A stretch of 64,000 nucleotides of DNA from assembly GCA_964385635.1 (NCBI GenBank), contig CAYLPU010000013.1, forward strand, positions 6,417 to 70,416. The letters are read 5' to 3'. The notes under the pieces were generated by a model. The model did not search any database. It saw nothing but the letters and a program-made list of their open reading frames with translations, and was not told where the DNA came from. The DNA is from CAYLPU01 sp964385635. Its GTDB lineage: Bacteria; Chloroflexota; Anaerolineae; B4-G1. Below are positions 8,348 to 16,281 of the stretch, one piece after another. The position numbers and the translations under genes are program-made. Numbering within the stretch: position 1 is the first letter of the stretch; every line of letters starts with the position of its first letter.

Positions 8348-10696
8348 ATGAGCAAAAGACCGATAATGGAATCTGAATTCAGTTATGACTACAAGCGAGA
8401 CTGCTTACGTTTGGAGGCGGCCGGTGTACGGTTGGAGGGTTTCGCCAGCGGTACCTGCCGCGTGGATGGCCATCCACTGACTATAACCACGGTCGATCTC
8501 CCTCTGGCGGTCTGGGGAACAGAAGCAGTCGAGGACGTACACGGGTGTGGAGAGCGACTGCGGGCGCATTATGGGCCGGGACCCGCTGGCCTGGGCCTGA
8601 CGCTGTTGGCCCAAACATACGAGGGCTATCCCTTTCTCCTGCTCCGGGTCATTCTCTCCAACCACGGCCCGCGCTCAATCATCGTCGAACGACTGACCCC
8701 GTTCTGGAGCAACCCAGGCGACCTGCACCTGGGGTCGGGCCCGTCAGTCTTTCTCAAGAACGGCTGGCAGTCGTGGTCCTACGCTGGCCTGCGCCGGGCG
8801 GACCAACGGGACGTGCGGCCGCACCCGCTCACTCGCCCGCTCGCCGCACCCCTGCTCTATAATGCTGCTACTCCCTTCCCCCGCACGCCGGGCCACTTCT
8901 GGAGCGAGTTGGTAGGGGTGTTGGCCGACGTGGGGGCCAGACGCGCTCTCGTCGCCGGCTTCGTCTCCACTGCCGACCAGTTCGGAGCGGTCGAGGCGTC
9001 CTGCGCGCCAGGACGGACGGCGATCGCGCTGCACGCCCAGTGCGACGGTGTGGAACTCCCTCCCGGCGCGGAACTGGCCTCCGAGTGGGCGTACCTCCAG
9101 TTCGTCTCCCTGCCCGCCCTCAATCCTCTCGCCGACTACGCCGAGGCGACGGCACGGCAGATGCAGGCCCGCGTGCCGCCTCACCCCCCACCTGGCTGGT
9201 CGAGTTGGTACTACTTCTATCAGAAAGTCACTGAAGCCGACGTGCTCTCCAACCTGGACCGTATCCAGGCCCTCGGCGAGACGCTGCCCATTGATCTGGT
9301 GCAACTGGACCAGGGATACGAACCGGCCTGGGGCGACTGGCTTGACCGCAAGCCGGAATTCCCCCATGACCTGGGCTGGCTGGCGGAGCAGATACAGGCT
9401 GCGAACCGCGTGCCAGGGTTATGGCTCAGCCCGTTGCTGGTCTGGGAAGGCTGCCGTCTGGCGCACAGGCACCCCCACTGGATACTGCGCGACCGGCGTG
9501 GGCGGCCCGTCTCCGGCGGCCTGGTGTGGAAGTTCATCGGACGTGGGCTCGACCCCACCCATCCAGAGGTGCGAGACTACCTGCAGGAACTAATTGACAC
9601 AGCGGTGCACCGGTGGGGTTATCGTTATCTCAAGCTGGACTTCCTCTACGCGGCGGCGCTGCCCGGCGTGCGGCACGACCCCACGAGAACTCGCGCTCAG
9701 GCGCTGCGTGGGGCGCTCGCCACCATACGCGAGGCTGCTGGCGACGATGTATTCCTGCTGGGCTGTGGCTGCCCGCTGGGGCCTGCCATTGGCCTGCTGG
9801 ATTGTCTGCGTATCGGCCCGGACACCGGCCCGCACTGGAATCCGCAGTACTTCGGCCTGCAACTGGGCCTCTTTCGCTCCGACCCCAGCCTCCCGGCGCT
9901 GCGCAACTCCCTGCGCAACGTGCTCAACCGCAGTTGGATGCACCGCCGCTGGTGGATCAACGACCCCGAGAACCTGCTGGTCCGTGATCAGGACACTGCC
10001 CTCACCCGCGACGAGGTGCAAGCACAGGCCACCGTCATCGGGTTGAGCGGCGGGCAGTTAGTCATCTCCGACGACCTGCCGCGCCTGACTCCAGGGCGAC
10101 GGGAAGTGGCTGCCGCGCTCTTCCCGCCTCCTTCCAGGGGGGAGGTCCTGAACGGCGCTCAGCCGCTCGACCTGCTGGAACGGGAGATGCCGGAGTTGTA
10201 CGTGCTGCGTATGCAGAAGCCCTGGGAGGAGTGGCTGGTGGTTGGCCTCTTCAACTGGTCGGATGAGCCCGCCGACCGGATGCTCGACCTGGCGCGGCTG
10301 GGGCTTGACCCGTCTCGTCCCTACCACGCCCACGATTTCTGGCGGCACCGCTACTACCGCGTCGAGGGCGGTCATCTGGTGCTGCGCCACGTCCCGGCCC
10401 ACGGCAGCCATTGCCTGGCGGTGCGGCCGGTGCGCGAGGAGCCCCACCTGGTCGCCACGACCTTCCACATCACGCAGGGCGGCGAGGTGGTGGAATGGGA
10501 GTGTGAGGGCGCTCGACTGCGCTTCACTCTGGAACTGGGCCGCGTAGCCGAAGGTGAGGTGCTGTTGTGGCTCCCTGCTGGGCCGCGCCAGGTTACCCGC
10601 GATGGGGAAGCGATTCGCCCGACGTCCCGCGGGCCGAGGCTATGGGCGCTCCCGCTGCGGGTGGAGAAGGCAGCCCGCGTGGAGGTGCGGCTGTGA
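8348..10696 (+). CDS. GH36 family alpha-galactosidase-like glycosidase
   Basis: This 782-residue protein has the GH36 layout: an N-terminal beta-sandwich (about 1-270, with NGWQSWSYAG), a catalytic TIM barrel (about 275-620), and a C-terminal beta domain. The barrel starts PPGWSSWYYFYQ. The nucleophile is Asp431 in YLKLDFLY, and the acid/base is Asp492 in RIGPDTGPHW. Such enzymes hydrolyse terminal alpha-galactosides such as melibiose or raffinose, although some members act on other alpha-glycosides. There is no signal peptide, so it is cytoplasmic. The start is ATG 8348; a second ATG at 8366 is also possible, and neither has a strong ribosome site. It is divergent from the RpiR regulator. 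Confidence 0.92.
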   Translation: MSKRPIMESEFSYDYKRDCLRLEAAGVRLEGFASGTCRVDGHPLTITTVDLPLAVWGTEAVEDVHGCGERLRAHYGPGPAGLGLTLLAQTYEGYPFLLLRVILSNHGPRSIIVERLTPFWSNPGDLHLGSGPSVFLKNGWQSWSYAGLRRADQRDVRPHPLTRPLAAPLLYNAATPFPRTPGHFWSELVGVLADVGARRALVAGFVSTADQFGAVEASCAPGRTAIALHAQCDGVELPPGAELASEWAYLQFVSLPALNPLADYAEATARQMQARVPPHPPPGWSSWYYFYQKVTEADVLSNLDRIQALGETLPIDLVQLDQGYEPAWGDWLDRKPEFPHDLGWLAEQIQAANRVPGLWLSPLLVWEGCRLAHRHPHWILRDRRGRPVSGGLVWKFIGRGLDPTHPEVRDYLQELIDTAVHRWGYRYLKLDFLYAAALPGVRHDPTRTRAQALRGALATIREAAGDDVFLLGCGCPLGPAIGLLDCLRIGPDTGPHWNPQYFGLQLGLFRSDPSLPALRNSLRNVLNRSWMHRRWWINDPENLLVRDQDTALTRDEVQAQATVIGLSGGQLVISDDLPRLTPGRREVAAALFPPPSRGEVLNGAQPLDLLEREMPELYVLRMQKPWEEWLVVGLFNWSDEPADRMLDLARLGLDPSRPYHAHDFWRHRYYRVEGGHLVLRHVPAHGSHCLAVRPVREEPHLVATTFHITQGGEVVEWECEGARLRFTLELGRVAEGEVLLWLPAGPRQVTRDGEAIRPTSRGPRLWALPLRVEKAARVEVRL

Positions 10697-10774
10697 GCGT
10701 CACCTCGGCGGTTTTCTGCAACCGGTAACCCGTTGCCACAGCAGTGGGTGTCTCCAGCGCCAGCGCAATAATGC

Positions 10775-10803
10775 TTGACACTGACACATAAATGTGGTAG
10801 AAT
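10775..10803 (+). promoter_or_regulatory. sigma-70-type promoter of the CGGC protein gene
   Basis: TTGACA (10775-10780), a 17-bp spacer and TAGAAT (10798-10803) lie 42 bp upstream of the ATG at 10846. The gene is therefore probably transcribed on its own, independently of the alpha-galactosidase gene. Confidence 0.65.
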
Positions 10804-10845
10804 CGGCTCGTTGTTGTAGGATGCCTGACATGAAGGAAACTCTCA

Positions 10846-11313
10846 ATGGCTAAAATTGGCATCATCATCTGCGACAGGAACAGAACGTGTACTGGTGGCA
10901 AGTGCTTCATAGCTATTCGAGAACGGACAGGCGCCTTCAAGAAGTACCCCAAGGACGAACCTCTGGAAGTTGTTGGATTCATCACCTGCGGCGGATGTCC
11001 CGGCGAACGCCTGGAGTTTGCTCCGGCTGAGATGAAGAAGTATGGTGCGGAGGAGATCGTCCTGGCGTCGGGATTCCTGGCCGGATATCCACCCTGCCCC
11101 TATCTGGAAGATTTTGTTCAATACATTGAGCACTATGTTGGACTTCCCGTGGTCGTAGGCAGCCACCCCATGCCGACCAACTACATCAACGCCCACCTTG
11201 CAGCCGGGGACTGGGACAGGTGTGGTGTGCGAGAGTACCTGGAACTCCTCACAGACGACCCGGAAGCCAGTGACCGCTACGATTCGACCAGACCTGATTT
11301 CCTTAAAACCTGA
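10846..11313 (+). CDS. CGGC domain-containing protein
   Basis: This small cytosolic protein of 155 residues carries the CGGC domain. The name-giving ITCGGCPGE has Cys48 and Cys51, and further cysteines (9, 15, 20) lie in the N-terminal CDRNRTCTGGKC. The family is thought to bind metal through these cysteines, but its function is unknown. It also has a conserved YPPCPY segment and PMPTNYI near the C-terminus. It has its own promoter at 10775-10803 and is followed by a hairpin terminator at 11416-11437, so it appears monocistronic. Confidence 0.9.
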   Translation: MAKIGIIICDRNRTCTGGKCFIAIRERTGAFKKYPKDEPLEVVGFITCGGCPGERLEFAPAEMKKYGAEEIVLASGFLAGYPPCPYLEDFVQYIEHYVGLPVVVGSHPMPTNYINAHLAAGDWDRCGVREYLELLTDDPEASDRYDSTRPDFLKT

Positions 11314-11415
11314 ATGCCTGAAGACTGACAACCAACTGGAGACACCAACTCGTCCAGGGGTTCACCGTCAGTCCGAACAGGTCCAGTCATCAAACAGCAG
11401 ATAACACAGCATACT

Positions 11416-11437
11416 AAGGGCTCGGGCACGAGCCCTT
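11416..11437 (+). terminator. hairpin terminator after the CGGC gene
   Basis: A perfect 9-bp stem AAGGGCTCG/CGAGCCCTT encloses a GGCA loop, with a T-rich run (CTCTTTCTT) about 10 nt after it. It lies 103 bp past the CGGC gene stop. Confidence 0.6.
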
Positions 11438-11854
11438 CGAGACATCTCTTTCTTCGGTCGCAACGTCTATATACTGGTAGCGATATTCTGTATAGCGGTT
11501 CTCATTTCATCGTACGTGCGGGCCAAGAGAGTCATCCATGCTGATTGCACTGCACGACATCGGCCGGGGAGTGGGTTCTTCCGTGGTCGCGCCCTGGCCA
11601 GGCACGGTGGTACTACGGCGGAGAAAATCCGTCGAATCCTCTCAAGATGGCCCAGGAGATGGGCTGCCATCTCAATGTGCCGGTCGCCAACTCCAAGCAA
11701 CAAGTCGCTGTATCCTCATCGGCCCAGCCCTCAATTCCAGTTCTCCGATTCTTTCTCCAGCGAACTTCCGGCTGGCACCGGCAGAGAAACTCTATTCGAC
11801 CGATCTAACCGACGCCGAATGACAAGCAATCGGACCAGGTGAGGAGGCAGAGAA
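11438..11854. other. intergenic region with no supported gene
   Basis: About 420 bp upstream of the first M20 hydrolase. Short open frames exist on both strands (for example 11538-11822 plus, 11467-11703 minus), but none has a ribosome site or a recognisable domain. One plus-strand frame around 11600-11710 contains stretches that read like worn coding sequence, so a decayed gene is possible. A GAGGAGG site just before 11855 belongs to the M20 gene. Confidence 0.4.
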
Positions 11855-13255
11855 ATGGGTTTAGAAAAGACCGTTTTGAACTATTTGGATGCAAACAGGG
11901 ACAGGCTTGCAAGGCTGGCAAAGGACATCTGGGATCATCCTGAGGTTGGATTGCAAGAGTTCTATGCGTCCAGACTGATCGCAGACGTGCTTGAGAAAGC
12001 CGGATTCTCAGTCAACGGGGGTGTTGCCCAGATGCCTACAGCCTTTGTGGCATCCTGGGGGGAGGGGAAACCCGTAATTGGCATCCTGGGAGAGTATGAC
12101 GCCTTACCCGGGCTCTCTCAGAAAGTATCTGCTACCAAAGAACCCATAGAGGAAGGAGCCCCAGGGCACGGCTGTGGCCATAATCTCTTTGGTGTGGCAA
12201 GTCTCGGCGCTGCATTGGCAGTCAAAGAGGCAATGGAAGAAGATACGATCAAAGGAACAATCAGGTACTATGGCTGTCCTGCTGAAGAGACAATGATTGG
12301 AAAGATCTTCATGGCCAGGGCTGGGGTCTTCGACGATCTCGATGCAGCCATAGGCTGGCATCCGTTCTATGCCAATACAGTATGGAGTTGCTCATCTCTT
12401 GCTATGAATTCGTTCAAGGTGAATTTCCACGGTGTAGCGGCACATGCGTCGGCGGCTCCAGAGGCGGGGCGCAGCGCTCTAGATGGGGTGCAACTGATGG
12501 ACGTTGGCGTAAACTACCTGCGCGAGCACATTGTCGAAAAGGCGCGCATCCACTGCGTGATAACAAATGGGGGCGAGGCACCAAATGTCGTACCTCCTTT
12601 CGCTCAGGTGTGGTACTACGTGCGTGCTCCACTTAGAGAGCAAGTTGAGGGTATCTATTCAAGGATGCTCGATATAGCAAAAGGTGCAGCCTTAATGACT
12701 GGCACAACTTTTGAGGTAGATTTCTTGACCGGCGGTTACGACATGTTGCCAAATGACAGGCTTGGTGAACTGCTGTTGGAGAAATTGAAACAGGTTGGCC
12801 CTCTCCAGTTCACTGATGAGGAGAAGGATTTTGCGAAGCAGTTACAGGCGACTCTTCCCCCTGGTGCCGTAGAGAATATCTTAAGGTCCTATGGGTTGAC
12901 CAGGGAAGAGGTAGGAGATCCCCTCTGTGACAGGATAGTAGATCCTTTCGATAAAGGCGAGGTGCTGCCGGCCTCCACTGATGTAAGCGATGTGAGCTAC
13001 ATTACCCCGACGGCACAGGTTACTACATGTTGTCAAGCCCTCGGAACTCCTGTGCATAGCTGGCAGAACGTCGCATTTGCTGGTTCAAGCATTGGCTTCA
13101 AGGGCATGATGCTTGCTGCCAAGGCTATGGCGCTCGCTGTCTTAGACCTTGAGACAAAGCCAGACATTCTAAAGGCCGCTCGTGATGAGTTTGAGAAGAA
13201 GACTGAAGGTAAGAAGTACGTGTCACCGCTTCCTGAGGGGACTGTTCCCCATTAG
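11855..13255 (+). CDS. M20 family metallo-amidohydrolase (AbgB-like)
   Basis: This 466-residue cytosolic hydrolase resembles the p-aminobenzoyl-glutamate hydrolase subunit B / amidohydrolase branch of the M20 family, which cleaves amide bonds of N-acyl amino acids. Metal-site landmarks are GEYDALPG (79-86), GHGCGHN (104-110), Glu144-Glu145 in PAEET, and His169 in GWHPF. A dimerisation insert follows (about 185-310). The ATG follows GAGGAGGCAGAGAA. It is upstream of the DUF5058 and partner membrane proteins and a second M20 enzyme, suggesting a transport-plus-hydrolysis unit for an acylated amino acid or small peptide. Base composition here is slightly more AT-rich than in neighbouring genes. 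Confidence 0.92.
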   Translation: MGLEKTVLNYLDANRDRLARLAKDIWDHPEVGLQEFYASRLIADVLEKAGFSVNGGVAQMPTAFVASWGEGKPVIGILGEYDALPGLSQKVSATKEPIEEGAPGHGCGHNLFGVASLGAALAVKEAMEEDTIKGTIRYYGCPAEETMIGKIFMARAGVFDDLDAAIGWHPFYANTVWSCSSLAMNSFKVNFHGVAAHASAAPEAGRSALDGVQLMDVGVNYLREHIVEKARIHCVITNGGEAPNVVPPFAQVWYYVRAPLREQVEGIYSRMLDIAKGAALMTGTTFEVDFLTGGYDMLPNDRLGELLLEKLKQVGPLQFTDEEKDFAKQLQATLPPGAVENILRSYGLTREEVGDPLCDRIVDPFDKGEVLPASTDVSDVSYITPTAQVTTCCQALGTPVHSWQNVAFAGSSIGFKGMMLAAKAMALAVLDLETKPDILKAARDEFEKKTEGKKYVSPLPEGTVPH

Positions 13256-13373
13256 GGAGACTTCCACTCAGGATGTCGTTGTGGTGATGAAGAAGTACAA
13301 GGGTATTTTGGTTCAACGCGGATTTGTGGGGTGAGACCTTGAGCCTTGAGCAAGGACCATCCGCGGAAAGGAG

Positions 13374-13544
13374 GTGGTAAGCAGAAGCCATACCATTAAG
13401 TGGACAACGAAGCCAGTAGCCCAAAGTAAGGGAGGTGATGCCCACTGCGGATTGATATGTTGTGACCAGGTTTGTTGTGATGATACTTGGAACAGGCGGG
13501 ATAGGAGTGATCTGAACGTCGCCCGCCGCGACAGTTTTATTTAA
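13374..13544 (+). other. 56-codon cysteine-containing open frame in the leader of the DUF5058 gene
   Basis: A frame from GTG 13374 runs for 56 codons to TAA 13542-13544, and its stop abuts the ribosome site of the DUF5058 gene. The middle reads CGLICCDQVCC, with five cysteines in eleven residues, followed by a charged tail. The GGAGG before the GTG is too close to serve it, and I know no family. It could be a leader peptide or just an open stretch of the 5' untranslated region. The rest of the 13256-13558 gap holds the extended SD site at 13431 and a 20-bp repeat (13313-13332) shared with 5612-5631. Confidence 0.2.
13431..13455 (+). promoter_or_regulatory. extended Shine-Dalgarno site with five-codon mini-ORF
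   Basis: GGAGGTGATG (13431-13440) closely matches the complement of the 16S rRNA 3' end. Its ATG (13438) opens only five codons before TGA at 13453-13455. It lies 119 nt upstream of the DUF5058 start, like the sites at 42253 and 51324 ahead of two substrate-binding protein genes. Confidence 0.35.
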
Positions 13545-13558
13545 GGAGGGATAAAGGA

Positions 13559-14272
13559 ATGGACTGGAAAATCATCGCTAACGCGCCCTGGATTTGGATC
13601 TGTGGGTTCATACAGGCGGGAATTGGCATGTTTCAGGCCTGGTACTTCCTACGGCTGGGCAGCCGAATCTTGCAGAAGCACGGAGGCTACAAGCAGGAGG
13701 ACATCAGCGCCATAGCGCGCGGGGCCCTCATCACCGCAATTGGGCCGATCATGGCGGAGATCTTCGTCATGATGGCTCTCGTCATATCCATCAGCCCCGG
13801 CTATACCTGGCAGCGTGAGGGTGTGGGAGTCGGCTCCGTCTTCACCGAACTGGTGCAGGCATCCAATTCTGCCATCGGCGCCGGTCAAGAGTTCGGCACC
13901 GACAGCTTCAACATGGTCGGCTTCGCTACCGCCATCTTCGTCGCGAACATCTCATGCATCGGCTGGTCGCTTGGGGCCGCTTTCTTCACCCCCTATCTCG
14001 GAAAAGCCCGGGAGAAGATCGCAGGAGGCGACATACGCTTTCTGGGGGTCGTCACCATTTGCTCCACGCTCGGCATTTTCGGCTACTACGCCGCCAACAA
14101 CATGAAGGCAGGAGGCGGCAAACTCGTGGCCGTAGTCGCTGGTGGAGTAATATCGGCCTTCCTCTTCAAATTGGCCGAATGGATAAACAAGCCGCGCCTG
14201 AAAGAGTGGGCGCTTGGAATAGCCATGTTCGCCGGTATGTACATTGCGCACCTGTTTGCTGGTGCTACTTAA
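13559..14272 (+). CDS. DUF5058 family integral membrane protein
   Basis: This 237-residue polytopic protein has about six hydrophobic segments (around 8-28, 60-82, 115-145, 160-178, 190-205, 215-235). I recognise it as DUF5058. Members occur with a second membrane protein and M20 peptidases, as here, so a role as one half of a permease for the M20 substrate is likely but unproven. The ATG follows AAGGAGGGATAAAGGA. The next gene starts 13 bp after its stop, pointing to an operon with matched amounts of the two membrane proteins. Confidence 0.72.
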   Translation: MDWKIIANAPWIWICGFIQAGIGMFQAWYFLRLGSRILQKHGGYKQEDISAIARGALITAIGPIMAEIFVMMALVISISPGYTWQREGVGVGSVFTELVQASNSAIGAGQEFGTDSFNMVGFATAIFVANISCIGWSLGAAFFTPYLGKAREKIAGGDIRFLGVVTICSTLGIFGYYAANNMKAGGGKLVAVVAGGVISAFLFKLAEWINKPRLKEWALGIAMFAGMYIAHLFAGAT

Positions 14273-14285
14273 GGAGGGACAAGAA

Positions 14286-14996
14286 ATGGCAGCCGAAAAA
14301 GAAGGTTTTGTTGATATCGAACTCAAGGTGTTCGAGGAAGAGTATGTGAAACCCGTTCACAAGGTAGGCTTCTGGACATGCATAGGAGTCAGTTTGGGCA
14401 TGTTCCTGCCCCCAATACTGCTCTATCTCCTCTACGGCACTTTCGCACCCTGGGAGGCGATAGGGGCGGGCATGGCGCTGGCCTTGACTTATGCCGTGCC
14501 GTTCTTCTTCATCGAGCCCATCAGTTACTACCCCGTCTACGGGGATGCCGGGAACTACATGTCTATGACAACCGGCAACGTATCGAACCTGCGGTTGCCC
14601 TGCGCAGCCGTAGCCCAGGCCGTTGCTGGTGTCCCGGAGGGCACCAGGAAAGGCGCGGCGATTGCCGCTATCGGCATCGCCGTCTCCGTCCTGGTCGGCG
14701 TCATTGGCGTCTTCCTTGGCACACTGACAGGTGGGTGGGTCACCGCCCAATTCCCGTCGTGGCTGACGGAAGCGTTCAAGGCGTATCTGCTGCCGGCGAT
14801 ATGGGGAGCAGTGTTCGGTCAGTTCGCCCTGCGCGGGCCGATCTACGCGCTGCCAGCGCTGATCATCGCGGGGATACCGCTCATGCTGGGCTGGAAAGCC
14901 TACTTCACCATCCCCATCGCTGTCTTCGGCACCATCCTGTTCGGGTATGCGCTCTATAAGTGGCGCGGCATCGCACCTGGCGGGGGAGGGGACTAA
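14286..14996 (+). CDS. partner membrane protein of DUF5058 (putative permease subunit)
   Basis: This 236-residue membrane protein has a soluble N-terminal stretch of about 30 residues (MAAEKEGFVDIELKVFEEEY) and roughly six hydrophobic segments. The start is the ATG at 14286 behind AAGGAGGGACAAGAA; an upstream ATG at 14244 overlaps the DUF5058 gene and lacks a site. The sequence has a conserved-looking loop PISYYPVYGDAGNYMSMTTGN. I know this type only as the neighbour of DUF5058 and M20 genes. The pair probably forms a secondary transporter for an acyl-amino acid or peptide. The next gene begins 3 bp after the stop. Confidence 0.65.
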   Translation: MAAEKEGFVDIELKVFEEEYVKPVHKVGFWTCIGVSLGMFLPPILLYLLYGTFAPWEAIGAGMALALTYAVPFFFIEPISYYPVYGDAGNYMSMTTGNVSNLRLPCAAVAQAVAGVPEGTRKGAAIAAIGIAVSVLVGVIGVFLGTLTGGWVTAQFPSWLTEAFKAYLLPAIWGAVFGQFALRGPIYALPALIIAGIPLMLGWKAYFTIPIAVFGTILFGYALYKWRGIAPGGGGD

Positions 14997-14999
14997 GAG

Positions 15000-16181
15000 A
15001 TGGCACAAGCAGGCTACGAAGACCTCTTGAGCCGAATAGAAGAGACCGAGGTAGTGAACCTATGCCGCGATATGGTGCGCTTCAAGAGCGTCAACCCACC
15101 TGGTGACGAACTTGAGATCGCCGAGTACGTGGCTGATGTCCTTCGCGAAGCGGGCCTGACCGTTGAAGTAGTATCGCATACCCCAACCCGGGCCAGTGTG
15201 TTGGCCCGGCTGAAGGGCAGCGGCGAGGTGACACCCCTTCTGTACACCGGCCATCTGGACGTTGTGCCGATCGGGGCTGCGGAATGGCTACACGATCCCT
15301 TCGGGGGCGAGGTGGTCGAGGGCAGGCTCTGGGGACGCGGTTCCTCGGACATGAAAGGCGGCAACGCGTCCATAATCGCGGCGATAAAGGCTCTGGCAGC
15401 CGCCAACTTCCCTCTGAAAGGGGATATCATCCTGGCCTTTACCGCTGGTGAGGAGGGCGAACAGTTGGGCGCTACGGCGTTAGCCTCCCGCCCTGACATA
15501 GCCCCTATACAGGCGGTGATCGTCGCTGAGCCGAGCCACAACGACGTCTATATAGCCGAGAAGGGCGCTTTCTGGCTGAAGGTCACCACGCACGGCAAGA
15601 CTGCCCACGGCTCAATGCCGCACCTGGGCCAGAACGCCATCATGATGATGGTAGCGCTCTTGGGCGAACTGGATTCGCTGGCTGTCCCGTATGAGAAGCA
15701 TCCTCTACTGGGTGACTTCACGTGCAGCGTGGACACCATCGCCGGTGGGGTAAAGACCAATGTGGTACCAGACCAGTGCGAGGTGACGATAGACCAACGC
15801 ACCGTGCCTGGGCAGGACCACGGAGCCATCGCGCGTCAGGTGGAGGAACTCGTCGCCGATCTGGGCCGGCGGTTGCCGGGATTCCGTGCCTCGGTCGAAG
15901 TGGTCAATGACCGTGCGCCGGTGGCAACCTCAGCGCTTGAGCCAGTCGTTCAGCGCTTTTACGACGTGGTGGCCGAGGTGACGGGTGAGCGGCCTGTGCC
16001 TAAGGGTGTGAACTACTACACCGACGGGGTGGTGTTTGCGCCGGTGTTCAAGGCTCCCATGATCATCTGTGGACCGGGAGAGGCGGGGCTGGCGCACCAA
16101 CCGAACGAATACGTGGAGGTACAGAAAATGGTCGAGGCAGCCAAGATCTTCACCCTGGCTGCTGTTCGCCTGCTCACATAA
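15000..16181 (+). CDS. M20 family peptidase / ArgE-DapE-type deacylase
   Basis: This 393-residue zinc hydrolase is of the ArgE/DapE/CPG2 type. Metal ligands and catalytic residues are visible: YTGHLDVVP (His85, Asp87), SSDMKGG (Asp117), the AGEEGE pair (Glu151, Glu152), and a late GPGEAGLAHQPNEY with the last ligand His. The insertion THGKTAHGSMPHLG belongs to the dimerisation domain. It cleaves amide bonds of N-acyl amino acids or dipeptides. It starts 3 bp after the membrane protein gene and closes the M20-DUF5058 operon, which ends at the hairpin at 16221. Differences from the first M20 enzyme suggest two different substrates or sequential steps. Confidence 0.93.
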   Translation: MAQAGYEDLLSRIEETEVVNLCRDMVRFKSVNPPGDELEIAEYVADVLREAGLTVEVVSHTPTRASVLARLKGSGEVTPLLYTGHLDVVPIGAAEWLHDPFGGEVVEGRLWGRGSSDMKGGNASIIAAIKALAAANFPLKGDIILAFTAGEEGEQLGATALASRPDIAPIQAVIVAEPSHNDVYIAEKGAFWLKVTTHGKTAHGSMPHLGQNAIMMMVALLGELDSLAVPYEKHPLLGDFTCSVDTIAGGVKTNVVPDQCEVTIDQRTVPGQDHGAIARQVEELVADLGRRLPGFRASVEVVNDRAPVATSALEPVVQRFYDVVAEVTGERPVPKGVNYYTDGVVFAPVFKAPMIICGPGEAGLAHQPNEYVEVQKMVEAAKIFTLAAVRLLT

Positions 16182-16220
16182 CCACCGCTGGTAGTATAAG
16201 GTCGTGTGACCAGAAGGACT

Positions 16221-16258
16221 TGGGCGGGGCCCGCTGCGCTCTATAGCGGCCCCGCCCA
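16221..16258. terminator. bidirectional terminator between the M20 operon and the P-type ATPase gene
   Basis: An 11-bp perfect stem, TGGGCGGGGCC (16221-16231) with GGCCCCGCCCA (16248-16258), has a 16-nt loop and is followed on the plus strand by TTTCTC. It lies between convergent genes and could serve both. Confidence 0.65.
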
Positions 16259-16281
16259 TTTCTCATGAACAGAGGAGGTCT

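Noticed and set aside
11467..11842. Several overlapping frames before the first M20 gene
   Set aside because: They conflict with each other, have no ribosome sites or domains. A decayed gene is possible but cannot be supported.
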